Of a DNA stretch of 64,000 bases, positions 28,001 to 37,336 are shown piece by piece. Position 1 is the stretch's first letter. Every line of letters begins with the position of its first letter. The position numbers and the translations under genes were made by a program. The notes under the pieces are model-generated. The model was given only the letters and a program-made list of their open reading frames with translations, searched no databases and was not told the origin of the DNA. Source of the DNA: Oceanobacter kriegii DSM 6294. Lineage in GTDB: Bacteria; Pseudomonadota; Gammaproteobacteria; Pseudomonadales; Oceanobacteraceae. The DNA is taken from assembly GCF_000422845.1 (NCBI RefSeq), contig NZ_AUGV01000003.1:558001-622000 (forward strand), read 5' to 3'.

Positions 28001-31000
28001 AGCCTGACGCTGGAAAGTGATCCGGCAGCCGTGGCCGAAGACGATGCATTCGACGTCGTTGATCTTGATGTGACCAATACATCGATTGAGTCGCAGGCTG
28101 AAGAAGAAGCTGCTTTTGAAGAAGATGACGACGACAGCGCTCTGCTGGAAGTCTTCACTCAGGAAGCCAACAACCACCTGGACACCGTCGAAGGCTTTAT
28201 TGCCGAGTCTCGTGACCAGCTGTTCGATAACGAAGTATCGGATCAGGCCCAGCGTGCGCTGCATACCCTGAAGGGCAGTGCACACATGGCAGGCATTTCA
28301 GGCATTGCCGGCTTGGCAGGCCCGATGGAACGCCTGTTGAAGGAAATGCGTGCCTACAGCTTCCGCAACAGCGCCGAATTGATCGACTTGCTGGATAGCG
28401 GTTGCCAACTGATTCGCAGTGGCCTCGACAGCATCGACGTGCTTGGCAGCGATCCGGTTGAAGGAACCGACGCCTTCCTGAGCCGCCTGACAACGTTCGA
28501 AACCGATCTGATGGCTTCCCTGGGTGCCGAGCAGGAAACCGGTGCTCGCACCGTTGATCCACAAGCTATTTCCAGCTTCCTCGCCAGTGGTATGGACTCC
28601 TTGTTGGATGCCGACCAGCTGTTGATGCAATGGCAGCAAAGTGGCGATTTGTCTGTGCTGGATGCCTTGTGCAGTGATTTGTCGGAAGTTGCTGACGGCG
28701 CTGAAAAAGCCGATCAGGGCACCATCACCGAGCTGGCGCTGACGCTGCACAGCTTCTATCAGCAAGTCAGCCGGGTACCTGAGTCCCAGCGTGCAGAGAA
28801 TCTGAAAGCCTGGAGCACTCTGGCACTGGATGGCCAGGAAGAATTGCTGAACATGATGGACTGTCTGGCCGCCGGCCAGGCGTTGCAGTCTCCTGCCATT
28901 CAAAACGATATTCAGGCGCTGACCGATTCCTTGCAGACCGCTGATGCCGAGCTGCTGGATGAAACGGTTGAGTCTGGTGATATGGTCGAGGCAGCAGATA
29001 CTGTTGAGTCAGAGCCTGTGCTTGAACTGGTTGATGGGCTTGAGTTGAGCGAAACACTTGAGCCGGAAATCACTCTCGACATTGACGTGGATGTCGATGA
29101 CGTTGATAACCTCGAGCTGTCTGAGACCAATACTGACGCAGACTTTGGCCCTGAGCTGGACATGTCCATTGATCTGGACAGTGCGTTGGAACTGGACGCC
29201 TCCGAGACTGAAGAACCTGTGTTGGAGCAATCGCTCACTCTGGACGAAGAACTCGTTCTGGATGACAGCCTGACGCTGGGCGAAGAGCTGGTTCTGGAAG
29301 AAGAGCTGGAGCTCGACGAAGCCGCGTTGGCCAGTGACGAAGCCTCTTTGGCCAGTGACGAAGCCGTACTGGATGCTGACGACGAGTTGACCTTATCCAT
29401 GGACAGTTCCGTCGACAGCCCGCTGGATGGCTTTGGCGTTGAAGAAGATGCGGACACTGCGGAAAGCGGTCTGGATGGCCTAGCTCTGGATGACATGGTT
29501 CTGGAATCAGACGATGCGCTTGAGTCCTTGCTTGAAGGCACTGATGATCCGTTGCAAGTCGAACCCGTCATGGACGCTCTCGACGATGCTTCAACCGACG
29601 CCCTGACAGCCGAACTGGATTCCGGCTTTGAGCTGGAAACCGATATTTCAGTGCCTGATGTTCTTGAAGGCGATGTATTTGCTTCCGAGGAACTCTCTGA
29701 AGAGGTTTCTCTGGAATCTGACTTGCCGCTGGATTCCGATTTGTCTCTGGATCTTGATGCGGAAGACAACGCCGGGATTGTTCTTGAATCTGAGGGCTTT
29801 GACCTTACCGCTGAAGGCTCTGACCATACCGCTGAAGGCTCTGACTTCGGCGCTGAGGGCTCTGACCATACCGCTGAAGGCTCTGAAAACGACACGCCGA
29901 ATGAGGCGGTGTCTTCACTGTCGCCAATGGAATACGCCGCGCCGCCGATGATGGATCTGGCCGAAGACGGCCAGGACGAAGTGGTCGAAATCTTCCTGGA
30001 AGAATGTGAAGAACTGCTGGAGTCCATCGACGAAGCGCTGGATGAATGGCGTGCTGACCCGGACAATTTGGTCAGCGTTGCGCGTTTACAGCGCGACCTG
30101 CACACCGTCAAAGGCGGTGCCCGCATGGCCGAACTGGGCGATGTGGCCGATGTGTGCCACGAGCTGGAAACCATCTACGAGCGCGTTAACAACGGTCGTT
30201 TGGGTATCCGTGACGGCATGTTCGACTTGCTGCAGCGAGCCCATGACAAACTGCATGCGCAGGTGGACGACATCAAGGCTGGCATACCATTGGCAGCGGC
30301 CACTGGCCTGCTGATGGACCTGCGTGGTTACCTGCAAGGTGAAGTGGTGATCGACCCTGATGCGAATCAGGACGATGACATCGCTGACTATGCGGCACCG
30401 ATGTCCAGCGAGACCAGCCTGGATCAGGCCGACTCTGCTGCAACTGCGGACTACGATGAACCGCCGTTGATGGCTGACGCCCCGGCCAGTATTACGCCGG
30501 TGGCGATGGACGAGTCGGACCGCGAAATTCTCGAGATTTTCATTGATGAGTCTTCCGAGTTGCATGAAGGTCTGGATCAGGCCATTCACGACTGGGAGCA
30601 AGATCCATCCAATATGGCCGCTGCCGAAGAAGCCCAGCGGGTTCTGCATACCCTGAAGGGTGGTGCGCGTCTGGCAGGCTTGCTGGATATTGGTGATCAG
30701 GCCCATGAGTTTGAAAGCCGGATTGTCCGAGTGCAGCAGGGCTACCTGAATGCCGACGCCGACTTCTTCCGTCAGGCTCACCTGACTCAGGATGAGCTGG
30801 TTCAGAAAATCGACGACATTGCGGCACTGATGGAGTCGGGTGCGCCGATCATTCTGGGCGAAGACCGAATTGAAACGGCGTCTGATGACTTTGTGCAGCC
30901 AACGCTGGATATGCCTGCGCCTGAAACTGATCAGGATAGCCTCGACGACGGTGTGAGTGCGGCTGGTTCTGAACCTGAATATGTCGAGCCAGTAGATACT

Positions 31001-33352
31001 GAAGCCTTTGACTCTGAGGACGTTGCCTCTGATGAGTCAGCTGAGCTGACTACGGCTACGGCTACAGCTACAGCTACGGATGCGGATGCGGATGCGGATG
31101 CGGATGTCGATGACGATGACGTTGAACTCGACGTTCTGTCCGCCGATGAACTGCCTGCCGATACCCATGGCGATGGTGAGTTCGCTTTCGAAAGCGAAAG
31201 TGGCGCTGAGTTTGTTAACGAAGAGCAGCCATCAGAGATCGAACCGGATTCCGGCTTTGTGGTGGAATCCATCGACGAAGCGACCGACAGCGCAGCCTTT
31301 GAGCCGGTTGATGCGGACGAATCCGCTGATTCCCAAACGGAACAGCCATCCAATGTGGTGCAGCTGCATCCGTCGGTGCCTGCGGTTGTTGAGCCAGAAG
31401 AACCGGAAACATCCGACGATAGCCAACTGACGACCACCCCGAAACTGTCCGGTACTCCACTGGTGGATGTGGCCACTGCCGCACAGCAAGTGGCGGCTCG
31501 TCGTGCGCCGCAGGAGTTGGTGAAGGTATCCGCAGACCTGCTGGATGACCTGGTAAACCTGGCTGGTGAAACCTCGATTGGCCGTGGCCGTCTGGAACAG
31601 CAGGTGTCCGACTTCTCCTACAGTCTGGAAGAAATGGAAAACACGCTGGATCGTTTGCGTGACCAGCTGCGTCGTCTGGATATGGAAACCGAAGCCCAGG
31701 TGCTGTTCCGTCAGGAACGTCAGGGCCCGGACTACGAAGACTTCGACCCACTGGAAATGGACCGCTACTCAACCATTCAGCAGCTGTCCCGTGCTCTGGT
31801 TGAATCAGCATCCGACTTGCTCGACCTGAAAGAAACCCTGGCCGACAAAACCCGTGACGCTGAAACCCTGCTGCTGCAACAGAGCCGGGTAAACACCGAA
31901 CTGCAAGAAGGTCTGATGAAGACTCGGATGGTGCAGTTCCAGCGTCTGGTACCGCGTTTGCGTCGTATCGTGCGTCAGGTATCCCAGGAGCTGGGCAAGC
32001 AGGTCGATTTCCGCGTTCTGAATGCCGACGGTGAATTGGATCGTACCATTCTTGAGCGCATGATCTCGCCGCTGGAGCACATGGTTCGTAACGCCGTCGA
32101 CCACGGTATTGAAACCATTGAAGAACGTCGTGCGGCTGGCAAGCCGGACGTCGGTCAGGTGCAACTGGACGTCAGCCGCGAAGGCGGCGACGTGGTACTG
32201 ACCCTGCGCGATGATGGTAAGGGCGTAAACCGTGAAGCGGTGCGTGCCAAGGCCATCGAACGTGGTCTGATGACCGCAGATGCCAAGGTGTCGGATCACG
32301 ACCTGCTGCAGTTCATCCTGCAAGCCGGTTTCTCCACCGCCAAGAGCGTTACCCAGATTTCCGGCCGTGGTGTTGGTCTGGACGTGGTGAGCACCGAGAT
32401 CAAACAGATTGGTGGTTCGGTCGAAATTCACTCCGAAGAAGGTCAGGGCACCCAGTTTGTTGTGCGTCTGCCGTTCACCGTATCGGTTAACCGTGCCTTG
32501 ATGGTACGGGTTGGCGATGACCTGTTCGCGGTACCACTGAACAACATTCGCGGTATCGTGCGGGCGTCCGCCAAAGAACTGCAGGGCTACTACCAGTTGC
32601 CTTCCGGTGAACGCTTCTACGAATACGGCAGTGAAAAGTACGCGCTGGAATACCTCGGCGTGATGCTGGAAAACGAAAGTCAGCCGAAGGTGGTTAACCA
32701 GAACCTGCCATTGCCGGTTCTGCTGGTGAATGGTCCGGTACCGTACGCACTGCAAGTGGACACCCTGTTGGGTTCCCGTGAGATCGTGGTAAAAACCCTT
32801 GGACCACAGTTTGCGTCCGTCATGGGGGTTTCCGGCGGTACCATTCTTGGGGATGGTAACGTGGTGATCATTCTCGACTTGCCAGCCCTGATTCGTACCC
32901 AGGCATCGCTGGAGTATCAGCAAGCTCGCTTGCTGGACAACCAGTTGGCCGAACAGCGTATCGAGCAGGAAAAGCGTCCACCACGCATTCTGGTGGTCGA
33001 TGACTCGGTGACGGTACGTAAGGTAACCACTCGTTTGCTGGAGCGTAATGGCATGGAAGTGCTTACCGCCCAGGATGGTGTGGACGCCATGGCGATGCTA
33101 CAGGACCACATGCCGGACCTGATGCTGCTGGATATCGAAATGCCACGCATGGACGGCTTCGAGTTGGCGTCGATCATTCGCCATGACTCGCGCCTGAAGC
33201 ACATTCCAATCATCATGATTACCTCGCGTACCGGTGATAAACACCGTGAACGGGCGCTGTCGATTGGGGTGAACGAGTACATGGGTAAACCGTTCCAGGA
33301 AGAAGGCCTGCTGGGCACCATGCAAGGGCTGTTGGACGGGGACGCTCAGTGA
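25040..33352 (+). CDS. chpA: ChpA: multi-phosphotransfer CheA-type hybrid histidine kinase
   Basis: 2770 residues, about 300 longer than I recall for P. aeruginosa ChpA. Phosphotransfer domains with the histidine: H47 (HQVHG, unusual), H801 (HTLKGSG), H1075 (HTLKGSA), H1688 (HTVKGGA) and H1870 (HTLKGGA). At least one degenerate copy has Tyr at 467 (YTIAGS). Then the CheA dimerisation helices (about 2150-2260), ATPase (about 2340-2480, with VRNAVDHGIE and SGRGVGLDVV), a CheW domain (about 2485-2620) and a receiver (Asp2698 in LLDIEMPRMDG). Long linkers (about 550-730, 890-1030, 1340-1640, 1970-2130) are extremely acidic and contain in-frame repeats. It phosphorylates PilG and PilH. Confidence 0.95.
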   Translation: MSQDYIALEWVKGEIQDTLQQAQQSLEAYGENPQDKSRLKFCFSYLHQVHGTLQMVEFYGAALLAEEMEAVASALADGTLTNERDGLSVLMQAIIQLPHYLDHIKVGNRDLPVVLLPILNELRSARGENLLSETALFSPRMVRRAVLTPAQLKRYSQPDFLQWIRKVRQMFQAASAQLLQNKQPDVAMEYLLKVFGRLNNALGHTPNGVVWLPAMAFTEWLQAQASVPASAKLLLRELDAMQKELIQDGARVLNHAASDDLVKNLLFYIARTAVEGEAIKQAQKLYHLADSLPTDDEIQKERDALSGPDRDTIGQVLSALAEEIATIKDRLDLAMRDGNNGSDTLNQVAPAMKQVSDTMGMLGLGSPRRTVQEQLAVIESMQDSGHADQSRLFDVAGALLFVEATLAGMIREGNLEASGETSALTDAQKAVLREARNVLEQVKDAIIAYVGNQWNVDELRDVPGLLYTIAGSLRMLPLADVAEALTAGAPFVEGLIDSGERCDWATLDAFADVLSGVEYFIERYAGNPDDPGDQIMDRVWESLQALTGATRPVENSDADDESPAVAEPATVVPEVAETVEAETVETEAERESDVEIEAEAETDAVSETADSEQPAEQVAEQQSDQATDDSFTVDSLAAADVVVDDQSAEETEAVSDEEQTLEAVGPVSEANNVAETPVADIAVDEAATEEAVTDESATEEETAADETATEEAVTEAVAEDATEEQPSASSQSAARQQVPAGPVTVADLKAAVDNDLIDDDIIEIFLEEAAEVTQTLDEWWPIYRHKTSDAEALSTVRRAFHTLKGSGRMVQALIIGELAWSVENLFNRIIDKTVHTSPQLFELVEHVIACLPTLINDFREQQEPSIDTQPLMDYAFALAAGTELPSLAEVLAEPDTSNEESLVPESEVVEIEASESDVSEIETPETDVLESEIVDSEAVETEVAEAEVGEPESAEMVDPETADPETAHTDTLDSFESGVELEEESSDSLTLESDPAAVAEDDAFDVVDLDVTNTSIESQAEEEAAFEEDDDDSALLEVFTQEANNHLDTVEGFIAESRDQLFDNEVSDQAQRALHTLKGSAHMAGISGIAGLAGPMERLLKEMRAYSFRNSAELIDLLDSGCQLIRSGLDSIDVLGSDPVEGTDAFLSRLTTFETDLMASLGAEQETGARTVDPQAISSFLASGMDSLLDADQLLMQWQQSGDLSVLDALCSDLSEVADGAEKADQGTITELALTLHSFYQQVSRVPESQRAENLKAWSTLALDGQEELLNMMDCLAAGQALQSPAIQNDIQALTDSLQTADAELLDETVESGDMVEAADTVESEPVLELVDGLELSETLEPEITLDIDVDVDDVDNLELSETNTDADFGPELDMSIDLDSALELDASETEEPVLEQSLTLDEELVLDDSLTLGEELVLEEELELDEAALASDEASLASDEAVLDADDELTLSMDSSVDSPLDGFGVEEDADTAESGLDGLALDDMVLESDDALESLLEGTDDPLQVEPVMDALDDASTDALTAELDSGFELETDISVPDVLEGDVFASEELSEEVSLESDLPLDSDLSLDLDAEDNAGIVLESEGFDLTAEGSDHTAEGSDFGAEGSDHTAEGSENDTPNEAVSSLSPMEYAAPPMMDLAEDGQDEVVEIFLEECEELLESIDEALDEWRADPDNLVSVARLQRDLHTVKGGARMAELGDVADVCHELETIYERVNNGRLGIRDGMFDLLQRAHDKLHAQVDDIKAGIPLAAATGLLMDLRGYLQGEVVIDPDANQDDDIADYAAPMSSETSLDQADSAATADYDEPPLMADAPASITPVAMDESDREILEIFIDESSELHEGLDQAIHDWEQDPSNMAAAEEAQRVLHTLKGGARLAGLLDIGDQAHEFESRIVRVQQGYLNADADFFRQAHLTQDELVQKIDDIAALMESGAPIILGEDRIETASDDFVQPTLDMPAPETDQDSLDDGVSAAGSEPEYVEPVDTEAFDSEDVASDESAELTTATATATATDADADADADVDDDDVELDVLSADELPADTHGDGEFAFESESGAEFVNEEQPSEIEPDSGFVVESIDEATDSAAFEPVDADESADSQTEQPSNVVQLHPSVPAVVEPEEPETSDDSQLTTTPKLSGTPLVDVATAAQQVAARRAPQELVKVSADLLDDLVNLAGETSIGRGRLEQQVSDFSYSLEEMENTLDRLRDQLRRLDMETEAQVLFRQERQGPDYEDFDPLEMDRYSTIQQLSRALVESASDLLDLKETLADKTRDAETLLLQQSRVNTELQEGLMKTRMVQFQRLVPRLRRIVRQVSQELGKQVDFRVLNADGELDRTILERMISPLEHMVRNAVDHGIETIEERRAAGKPDVGQVQLDVSREGGDVVLTLRDDGKGVNREAVRAKAIERGLMTADAKVSDHDLLQFILQAGFSTAKSVTQISGRGVGLDVVSTEIKQIGGSVEIHSEEGQGTQFVVRLPFTVSVNRALMVRVGDDLFAVPLNNIRGIVRASAKELQGYYQLPSGERFYEYGSEKYALEYLGVMLENESQPKVVNQNLPLPVLLVNGPVPYALQVDTLLGSREIVVKTLGPQFASVMGVSGGTILGDGNVVIILDLPALIRTQASLEYQQARLLDNQLAEQRIEQEKRPPRILVVDDSVTVRKVTTRLLERNGMEVLTAQDGVDAMAMLQDHMPDLMLLDIEMPRMDGFELASIIRHDSRLKHIPIIMITSRTGDKHRERALSIGVNEYMGKPFQEEGLLGTMQGLLDGDAQ
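29801..29884 (+). repeat. 21-base tandem repeat inside chpA (four copies)
   Basis: Four copies of a 21-base unit (29801-29821, 29822-29842, 29843-29863, 29864-29884) encode D-x-T/G-A-E-G-S heptapeptides. The linker lies just before the phosphotransfer domain holding H1688. Because the unit is a multiple of three, copy-number change would keep the frame. Confidence 0.9.
31052..31105 (+). repeat. 6-base tandem repeats inside chpA encoding (Thr-Ala)n and (Asp-Ala)n
   Basis: A run of ACx-GCT codons (31052-31078) is followed by GAT-GCG codons (31079-31105), in the acidic linker after the H1870 domain. Slippage here would add or remove dipeptides without a frameshift. Confidence 0.9.
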
Positions 33353-34401
33353 GCACACCCAGGGTCGGCATTCTTGCCGATGACTCGCTGCAACAACACC
33401 TGCTGAAACTGACCATCAGCCACCTCGGTTACGAGGTGGCGCTGGCAACCAGCCCGGATCGCTTCGAGCTGATCCGGGAGTCTGCGGTTAACCTTGATGC
33501 CTGGCTGGTCGACGTCAAACAGGAGTCGGATGAGGAATGTCCGGCCTGGTGGGACGACTTGCTGGGTGGCGATGTGCCGGTTCTGGTGGGGCTGGAAAAA
33601 GCGCCCGCGCGGGAATCAGCGACCTTCCCCCGCTGGCAAAAACGCCTCTACCAAAAACTGCATGAGCTGGTGCGTACACCGGTTCGGGTATCGGAGACCG
33701 CTGACAACTTGCGCCAGCTGAGCGCGGTTGAATCGATATCGGTCGCGCAGGGCAAGATTCCACTGCCACACTGCTTGCAGGACAGCTCTGCGGGGCTTGC
33801 CACAGAGGTTTGGGTCCTGGGAGCATCCCTGGGTGGCCCGGGGGCGGTGAAAGCGTTTCTGGATGCCTTGCCTGCCGGTTTACCCGTTGGCTTTGTCTAC
33901 GCCCAGCACATCGATGCCCGCTTTGAAGGGACGCTGGCCAACACGGTTGGGCGTCATTCGGCGCTGCGTTTCGCAGGTTTTGAAGCCGGCGGCAAACTGC
34001 ATAATGGCGACGTGCTGGTCGCCCCGATCACCAACGAATTTGAATTTGCGCCCACCTTTGAAATGATCGACAAGGGCCAGCCATGGCCGGGTCCCTATGG
34101 CCCTTCGATTGATCAGGTGATTCTGAACGTACATCAACGCTTCCCGCATCGGATGGGCGTGATGCTGTTCAGCGGCATGGGTAACGATGGCTCCGATGCC
34201 ATCAGTACCATCGCAGCCTCTGAGGTACCGGTCTGGGTTCAGACCCCCGGTTGCTGCGCCAGTGATTCGATGCCGCAAAGCGCACTGGATACCGGCCAGG
34301 TATCCTTCCACGGAACCCCTTTCCAGCTGGCCAACCAGCTGGTTAATCGATTGAAGAACCAACGGGTCAGAGTGCATGAGTCAGACACCAGCCAAGATTG
34401 A
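33349..34401 (+). CDS. chpB: CheB-type methylesterase ChpB
   Basis: 350 residues from a GTG start overlapping the chpA stop. The C-terminal methylesterase domain keeps the catalytic triad: Ser160 (LGASLGGPG), His187 (YAQHID) and Asp280 (SGMGNDGSD). The N-terminal receiver-like part is degenerate: ADDS near 10 remains, but LVDVKQ replaces a normal acceptor loop. It should remove methyl groups from PilJ, opposing PilK. Length matches P. aeruginosa ChpB (about 343). Confidence 0.92.
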   Translation: MSTPRVGILADDSLQQHLLKLTISHLGYEVALATSPDRFELIRESAVNLDAWLVDVKQESDEECPAWWDDLLGGDVPVLVGLEKAPARESATFPRWQKRLYQKLHELVRTPVRVSETADNLRQLSAVESISVAQGKIPLPHCLQDSSAGLATEVWVLGASLGGPGAVKAFLDALPAGLPVGFVYAQHIDARFEGTLANTVGRHSALRFAGFEAGGKLHNGDVLVAPITNEFEFAPTFEMIDKGQPWPGPYGPSIDQVILNVHQRFPHRMGVMLFSGMGNDGSDAISTIAASEVPVWVQTPGCCASDSMPQSALDTGQVSFHGTPFQLANQLVNRLKNQRVRVHESDTSQD

Positions 34402-34852
34402 ACACGCCGGTCAGGTTGATTGCCTGATGGTGCCATTGAACGACCGCCAACTGCTGCTGCCGAACGTTACCGTGGCAGAAATCATCCCGTTCTCGCAGTT
34501 GATGACAACCAACTCCAGCGTTGACTGGATTTTGGGTAGCCTGCAATGGCGTGGGGTTCAGATTCCGGTTGTTTGCTATGAAATGCTCAATGGTCTGACG
34601 GCACCTCGACCAAGCCCCAACGCCCGCTTTGCGGTGATCAATGGCGTTGGTAATCACGCTGACATGCCGTTTTACGCCATGCTGGTGCAGGGCATTCCGA
34701 AGCTGAAGAAAGTCGATGAGAAGAACATTCAGGAAGTCGACTCCATGCTGCCAAAAGGCAACATGGACCGCATGTCGGTATCGGTAGAAGGTGAAGCAGC
34801 GTTTATTCCGGATCTGGATGCGCTGGAAGCCCAAATGCTGACGGCACGCTAG
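34376..34852 (+). CDS. chpC: CheW-like protein ChpC
   Basis: 158 residues, overlapping chpB by 26 bases. CheW-like strands (LMVPLNDRQLLLPNVTVAEII, WRGVQIPVVCYEML) are recognisable though divergent. It may link further receptors to ChpA. Last gene of the operon: chpD and chpE, which follow in P. aeruginosa, are absent. A hairpin (CTGACGGC/GCCGTCAG, 34838-34859) overlaps the stop but has no T tract. Confidence 0.88.
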   Translation: MSQTPAKIEHAGQVDCLMVPLNDRQLLLPNVTVAEIIPFSQLMTTNSSVDWILGSLQWRGVQIPVVCYEMLNGLTAPRPSPNARFAVINGVGNHADMPFYAMLVQGIPKLKKVDEKNIQEVDSMLPKGNMDRMSVSVEGEAAFIPDLDALEAQMLTAR

Positions 34853-34870
34853 CCGTCAGCCCTGGTTCAG

Positions 34871-35968
34871 TCAGGCCTGTGTTGCCTGCCAGCTGGCAGT
34901 GCCGATGTACTGGCCCAGAGTGTTGTGTGGGATCACCTTGATTCCCAGATTTGAAAACAACTGATCGAAGCGCTGGTTGCCGCTATTCACTTCCAGCGCG
35001 TAGCTGGTGATGTCCGGCGTCAGCCAGGAGGCGTTGATCAGTGTTGAGGATACATCGCCAACCAGTACAACGTTGTGCATCATCGGGCACAGCAGCTCAA
35101 ATGGAATGGCGGCCGGAAGAACCTCGACTTGCGGGAAAGCGGCAATGCCAAGGGCATCCGGGCTTGCATCCCTCGGGTGGTATTTGACCGCCACCGACTT
35201 ACCTTGTTCGAGTGCCTGCTCGATACAGCCATGAATCATCTCGACATAACCCGGAAGTTTGGCAATCAGCGATTCATGCGGCGTTGTGATCAGTAAATCC
35301 GTCGTTGCCAGTTGCTCGACGTTGACGTTGAACGGCTTCAGAAAGTGGCGCGAAAAGTCAGCAATGACCTCGTTGTTGCGGTAGTAGGCCGGCAAACTGA
35401 TGCGTTCCTTACGCTTCAGCTCAGGCACCACCAATTCCGGATAGGCCGCGTAGACGGTCTGAATCCAACCGGACCCCCCTACCGTTGGTGGATTACGCCA
35501 CCAGAATCCGTAGGCCAGCTTTTTCAGTAAATTGTCGACGTACTTGTCGCCAAAACCGGAGGATGCCTTGCGGCCAACGTAGGTGAAGGTGCCTTCATCC
35601 ATATAACAGCCATGGGGCTGCCAGCCTGAGCGCTCGCATTGGTGCATCAGATACTGGAACTCGATGCGACGGTCATTGCCGGTGTAGATATGACGGGGCT
35701 GGTGGTGCTCAACAAAGGCATCAATACGCTGGAAGATCTGTTTGCGCTGCTTCAGTCGAGCGCGGGCCTTGCGGATTCTGCCCGGATAAATATCGATACT
35801 GCGAAAGGGCGATCCTGGCCAGTCCATCAGCGACTTGAAGTACAGATTGTCGTCGACATTGGCCTGATCCAGTATCAGCAGGTGATGCTCTCCGGGCTGT
35901 TTTGACGCCAGTGCAATGCTGTTCAATATGTGCAATGGAGTCGATGCAAGGTAGGCGGAGATGGTCAT
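34871..35968 (-). CDS. Sialyl/polysialyltransferase-like glycosyltransferase, copy 1
   Basis: 365 residues. Two motifs recall bacterial sialyltransferases of the GT52/polysialyltransferase group: an acidic-acidic-Gly loop (YMDEGTFTY, Asp124-Glu125-Gly126) and an HP motif (KYHPRD, His264-Pro265), followed by GDVSSTLI at 304-311, which fits nucleotide binding. Those families use CMP-activated nonulosonic acids or Kdo. No membrane segment or signal peptide. It overlaps the upstream KpsS-like gene by four bases, and the same gene pair recurs at 41527-43682. Donor and acceptor are unknown; the family call rests on motif reading. Confidence 0.65.
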   Translation of the reverse strand: MTISAYLASTPLHILNSIALASKQPGEHHLLILDQANVDDNLYFKSLMDWPGSPFRSIDIYPGRIRKARARLKQRKQIFQRIDAFVEHHQPRHIYTGNDRRIEFQYLMHQCERSGWQPHGCYMDEGTFTYVGRKASSGFGDKYVDNLLKKLAYGFWWRNPPTVGGSGWIQTVYAAYPELVVPELKRKERISLPAYYRNNEVIADFSRHFLKPFNVNVEQLATTDLLITTPHESLIAKLPGYVEMIHGCIEQALEQGKSVAVKYHPRDASPDALGIAAFPQVEVLPAAIPFELLCPMMHNVVLVGDVSSTLINASWLTPDITSYALEVNSGNQRFDQLFSNLGIKVIPHNTLGQYIGTASWQATQA

Positions 35969-37107
35969 TGTGTCAGTTCCTTAACTCGTAGATTCATCGC
36001 CTGAAGATGGTCTGGAGAGGCCTCTTTCCAGCTGCCCTGAACCAGATAATCGTTGTACAGGTAGTTCAGGTAGCGTGGCGTTGCATCCGAGCATTGCCAT
36101 TGCGATGGGGCCGCCATTATGCCGCAAAGATCGTGTGGGTTTTGTGCCGACAAACACAGTTCCGGCAGACTGTAAAATGCTTGCCCAAGCACCGCCACCG
36201 GCCTCTCCAGCAGCATGGCTTCTAGGCCAACACTGCTGTTGATGGTCATAACCAGCGCCGCATTTTCAATCAGCTGCTGGGTATTGTGGTCGTTGGCGAA
36301 TTGCAGTCGGGGGTGCTTTGCATGCAGGTCATCGTACTGTTTGGGGCAAGATGGGTGTTCTTTCAACAGGATGACATAAGGTTCCGGCAAGGCATCAATG
36401 TTGTCGACCAGAACCTGGTACAGCGCTCGCATATCGCGAATCCAGGGCGAAAAGCAAATGATCTGACTATCGGTATCTACCTGGAATGGCACGAAAATAT
36501 AGTGGTCAGGTAAAGGCTGCTGGTTGCTTTGTTGCAGACCCTGTTTGCTTTTGTGTGCCTGACGTTGGCTCAGCTGGGTTGGCAAGCGCTGACGCAGCGT
36601 GTCTGCCCCTTGATCGCCATGTGGCAGCTGCTCGAGTGTACGCAGTGTGCTGTTTTCATAATTGATGCCTCGGGCATCCACCGTGGTAGTTGCTGGCAGG
36701 CAGCCATTTTCCATGTAGAGGGTCTTGATCCCGAGCTGATCAGCGGCCAGCGCGCACAGCCGTTGATGCCAGACAATGCCATTCCAGCACACCATGGCGT
36801 CCGGTGCGGTGTGTTTTAATCCGGCGTAGTAGGCCCGATACAGAAAGCGTCCGCTGAGCGCGAGCCAGAGCTTTCTAATCCACAGCGCTGGTAATGAACG
36901 CTGGCCGTTCGGGCTGGCCTGTTGATACTGGCGCAATTCAACCGCCACGGCGTCATCCAGCCCAGGATGGGATTTGAACGGCGGCCACAAACGCTTCAGC
37001 CACCATTGGCGATGGCGAACCTGAGTGGTCTGGTAGTCGGCAGTTTTGCCAAGTTGACTGAAATACTGTTTGTGATGATTGCGAACAGCAAAAAACAGAA
37101 CGTTCAT
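35965..37107 (-). CDS. KpsS-like capsule polysaccharide transferase, copy 1
   Basis: 380 residues. It shows marks of the capsule-synthesis (KpsS/KpsC/LipB) family: ENGCLPATTTVD at 133-144, FVPFQVDTDSQI at 205-216, KEHPSCP at 249-255, and TINSSVGLEAMLLERPVAVL at 288-307. KpsS and KpsC add Kdo to the lipid anchor of capsules, using CMP-Kdo. It is probably cytoplasmic. AGGA lies seven bases before the ATG. Upstream is a 229-base gap to the TupA-like gene, which may hold a promoter, though I see no clear one. Confidence 0.75.
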   Translation of the reverse strand: MNVLFFAVRNHHKQYFSQLGKTADYQTTQVRHRQWWLKRLWPPFKSHPGLDDAVAVELRQYQQASPNGQRSLPALWIRKLWLALSGRFLYRAYYAGLKHTAPDAMVCWNGIVWHQRLCALAADQLGIKTLYMENGCLPATTTVDARGINYENSTLRTLEQLPHGDQGADTLRQRLPTQLSQRQAHKSKQGLQQSNQQPLPDHYIFVPFQVDTDSQIICFSPWIRDMRALYQVLVDNIDALPEPYVILLKEHPSCPKQYDDLHAKHPRLQFANDHNTQQLIENAALVMTINSSVGLEAMLLERPVAVLGQAFYSLPELCLSAQNPHDLCGIMAAPSQWQCSDATPRYLNYLYNDYLVQGSWKEASPDHLQAMNLRVKELTQ

Positions 37108-37336
37108 TAAAAGTCCTGGGAAATAAACACAATAAGCCTCGAGGCTGGGCTCGACGACAGCAGCATGCTGGTGTGCATTGATAAACTACTTCAGTGACAA
37201 TCTGTTGATGCTGCGGGTTCCTTGCAGGCACCGGGTGGGATGTCAGCTGTGCGCGTGATCTAGAGACCCTCTGAATTACTCAGTGGTCGCGCAGAGCTAT
37301 GCAGAGTTATGCAGGGGGTCCCTGGCCCGGGAACGG

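Noticed and set aside
28912-30174. Ser-rich open frame of 420 residues antisense to chpA
   Set aside because: Caused by the Glu/Asp-rich linker codons read in reverse; not a serine-rich surface protein.
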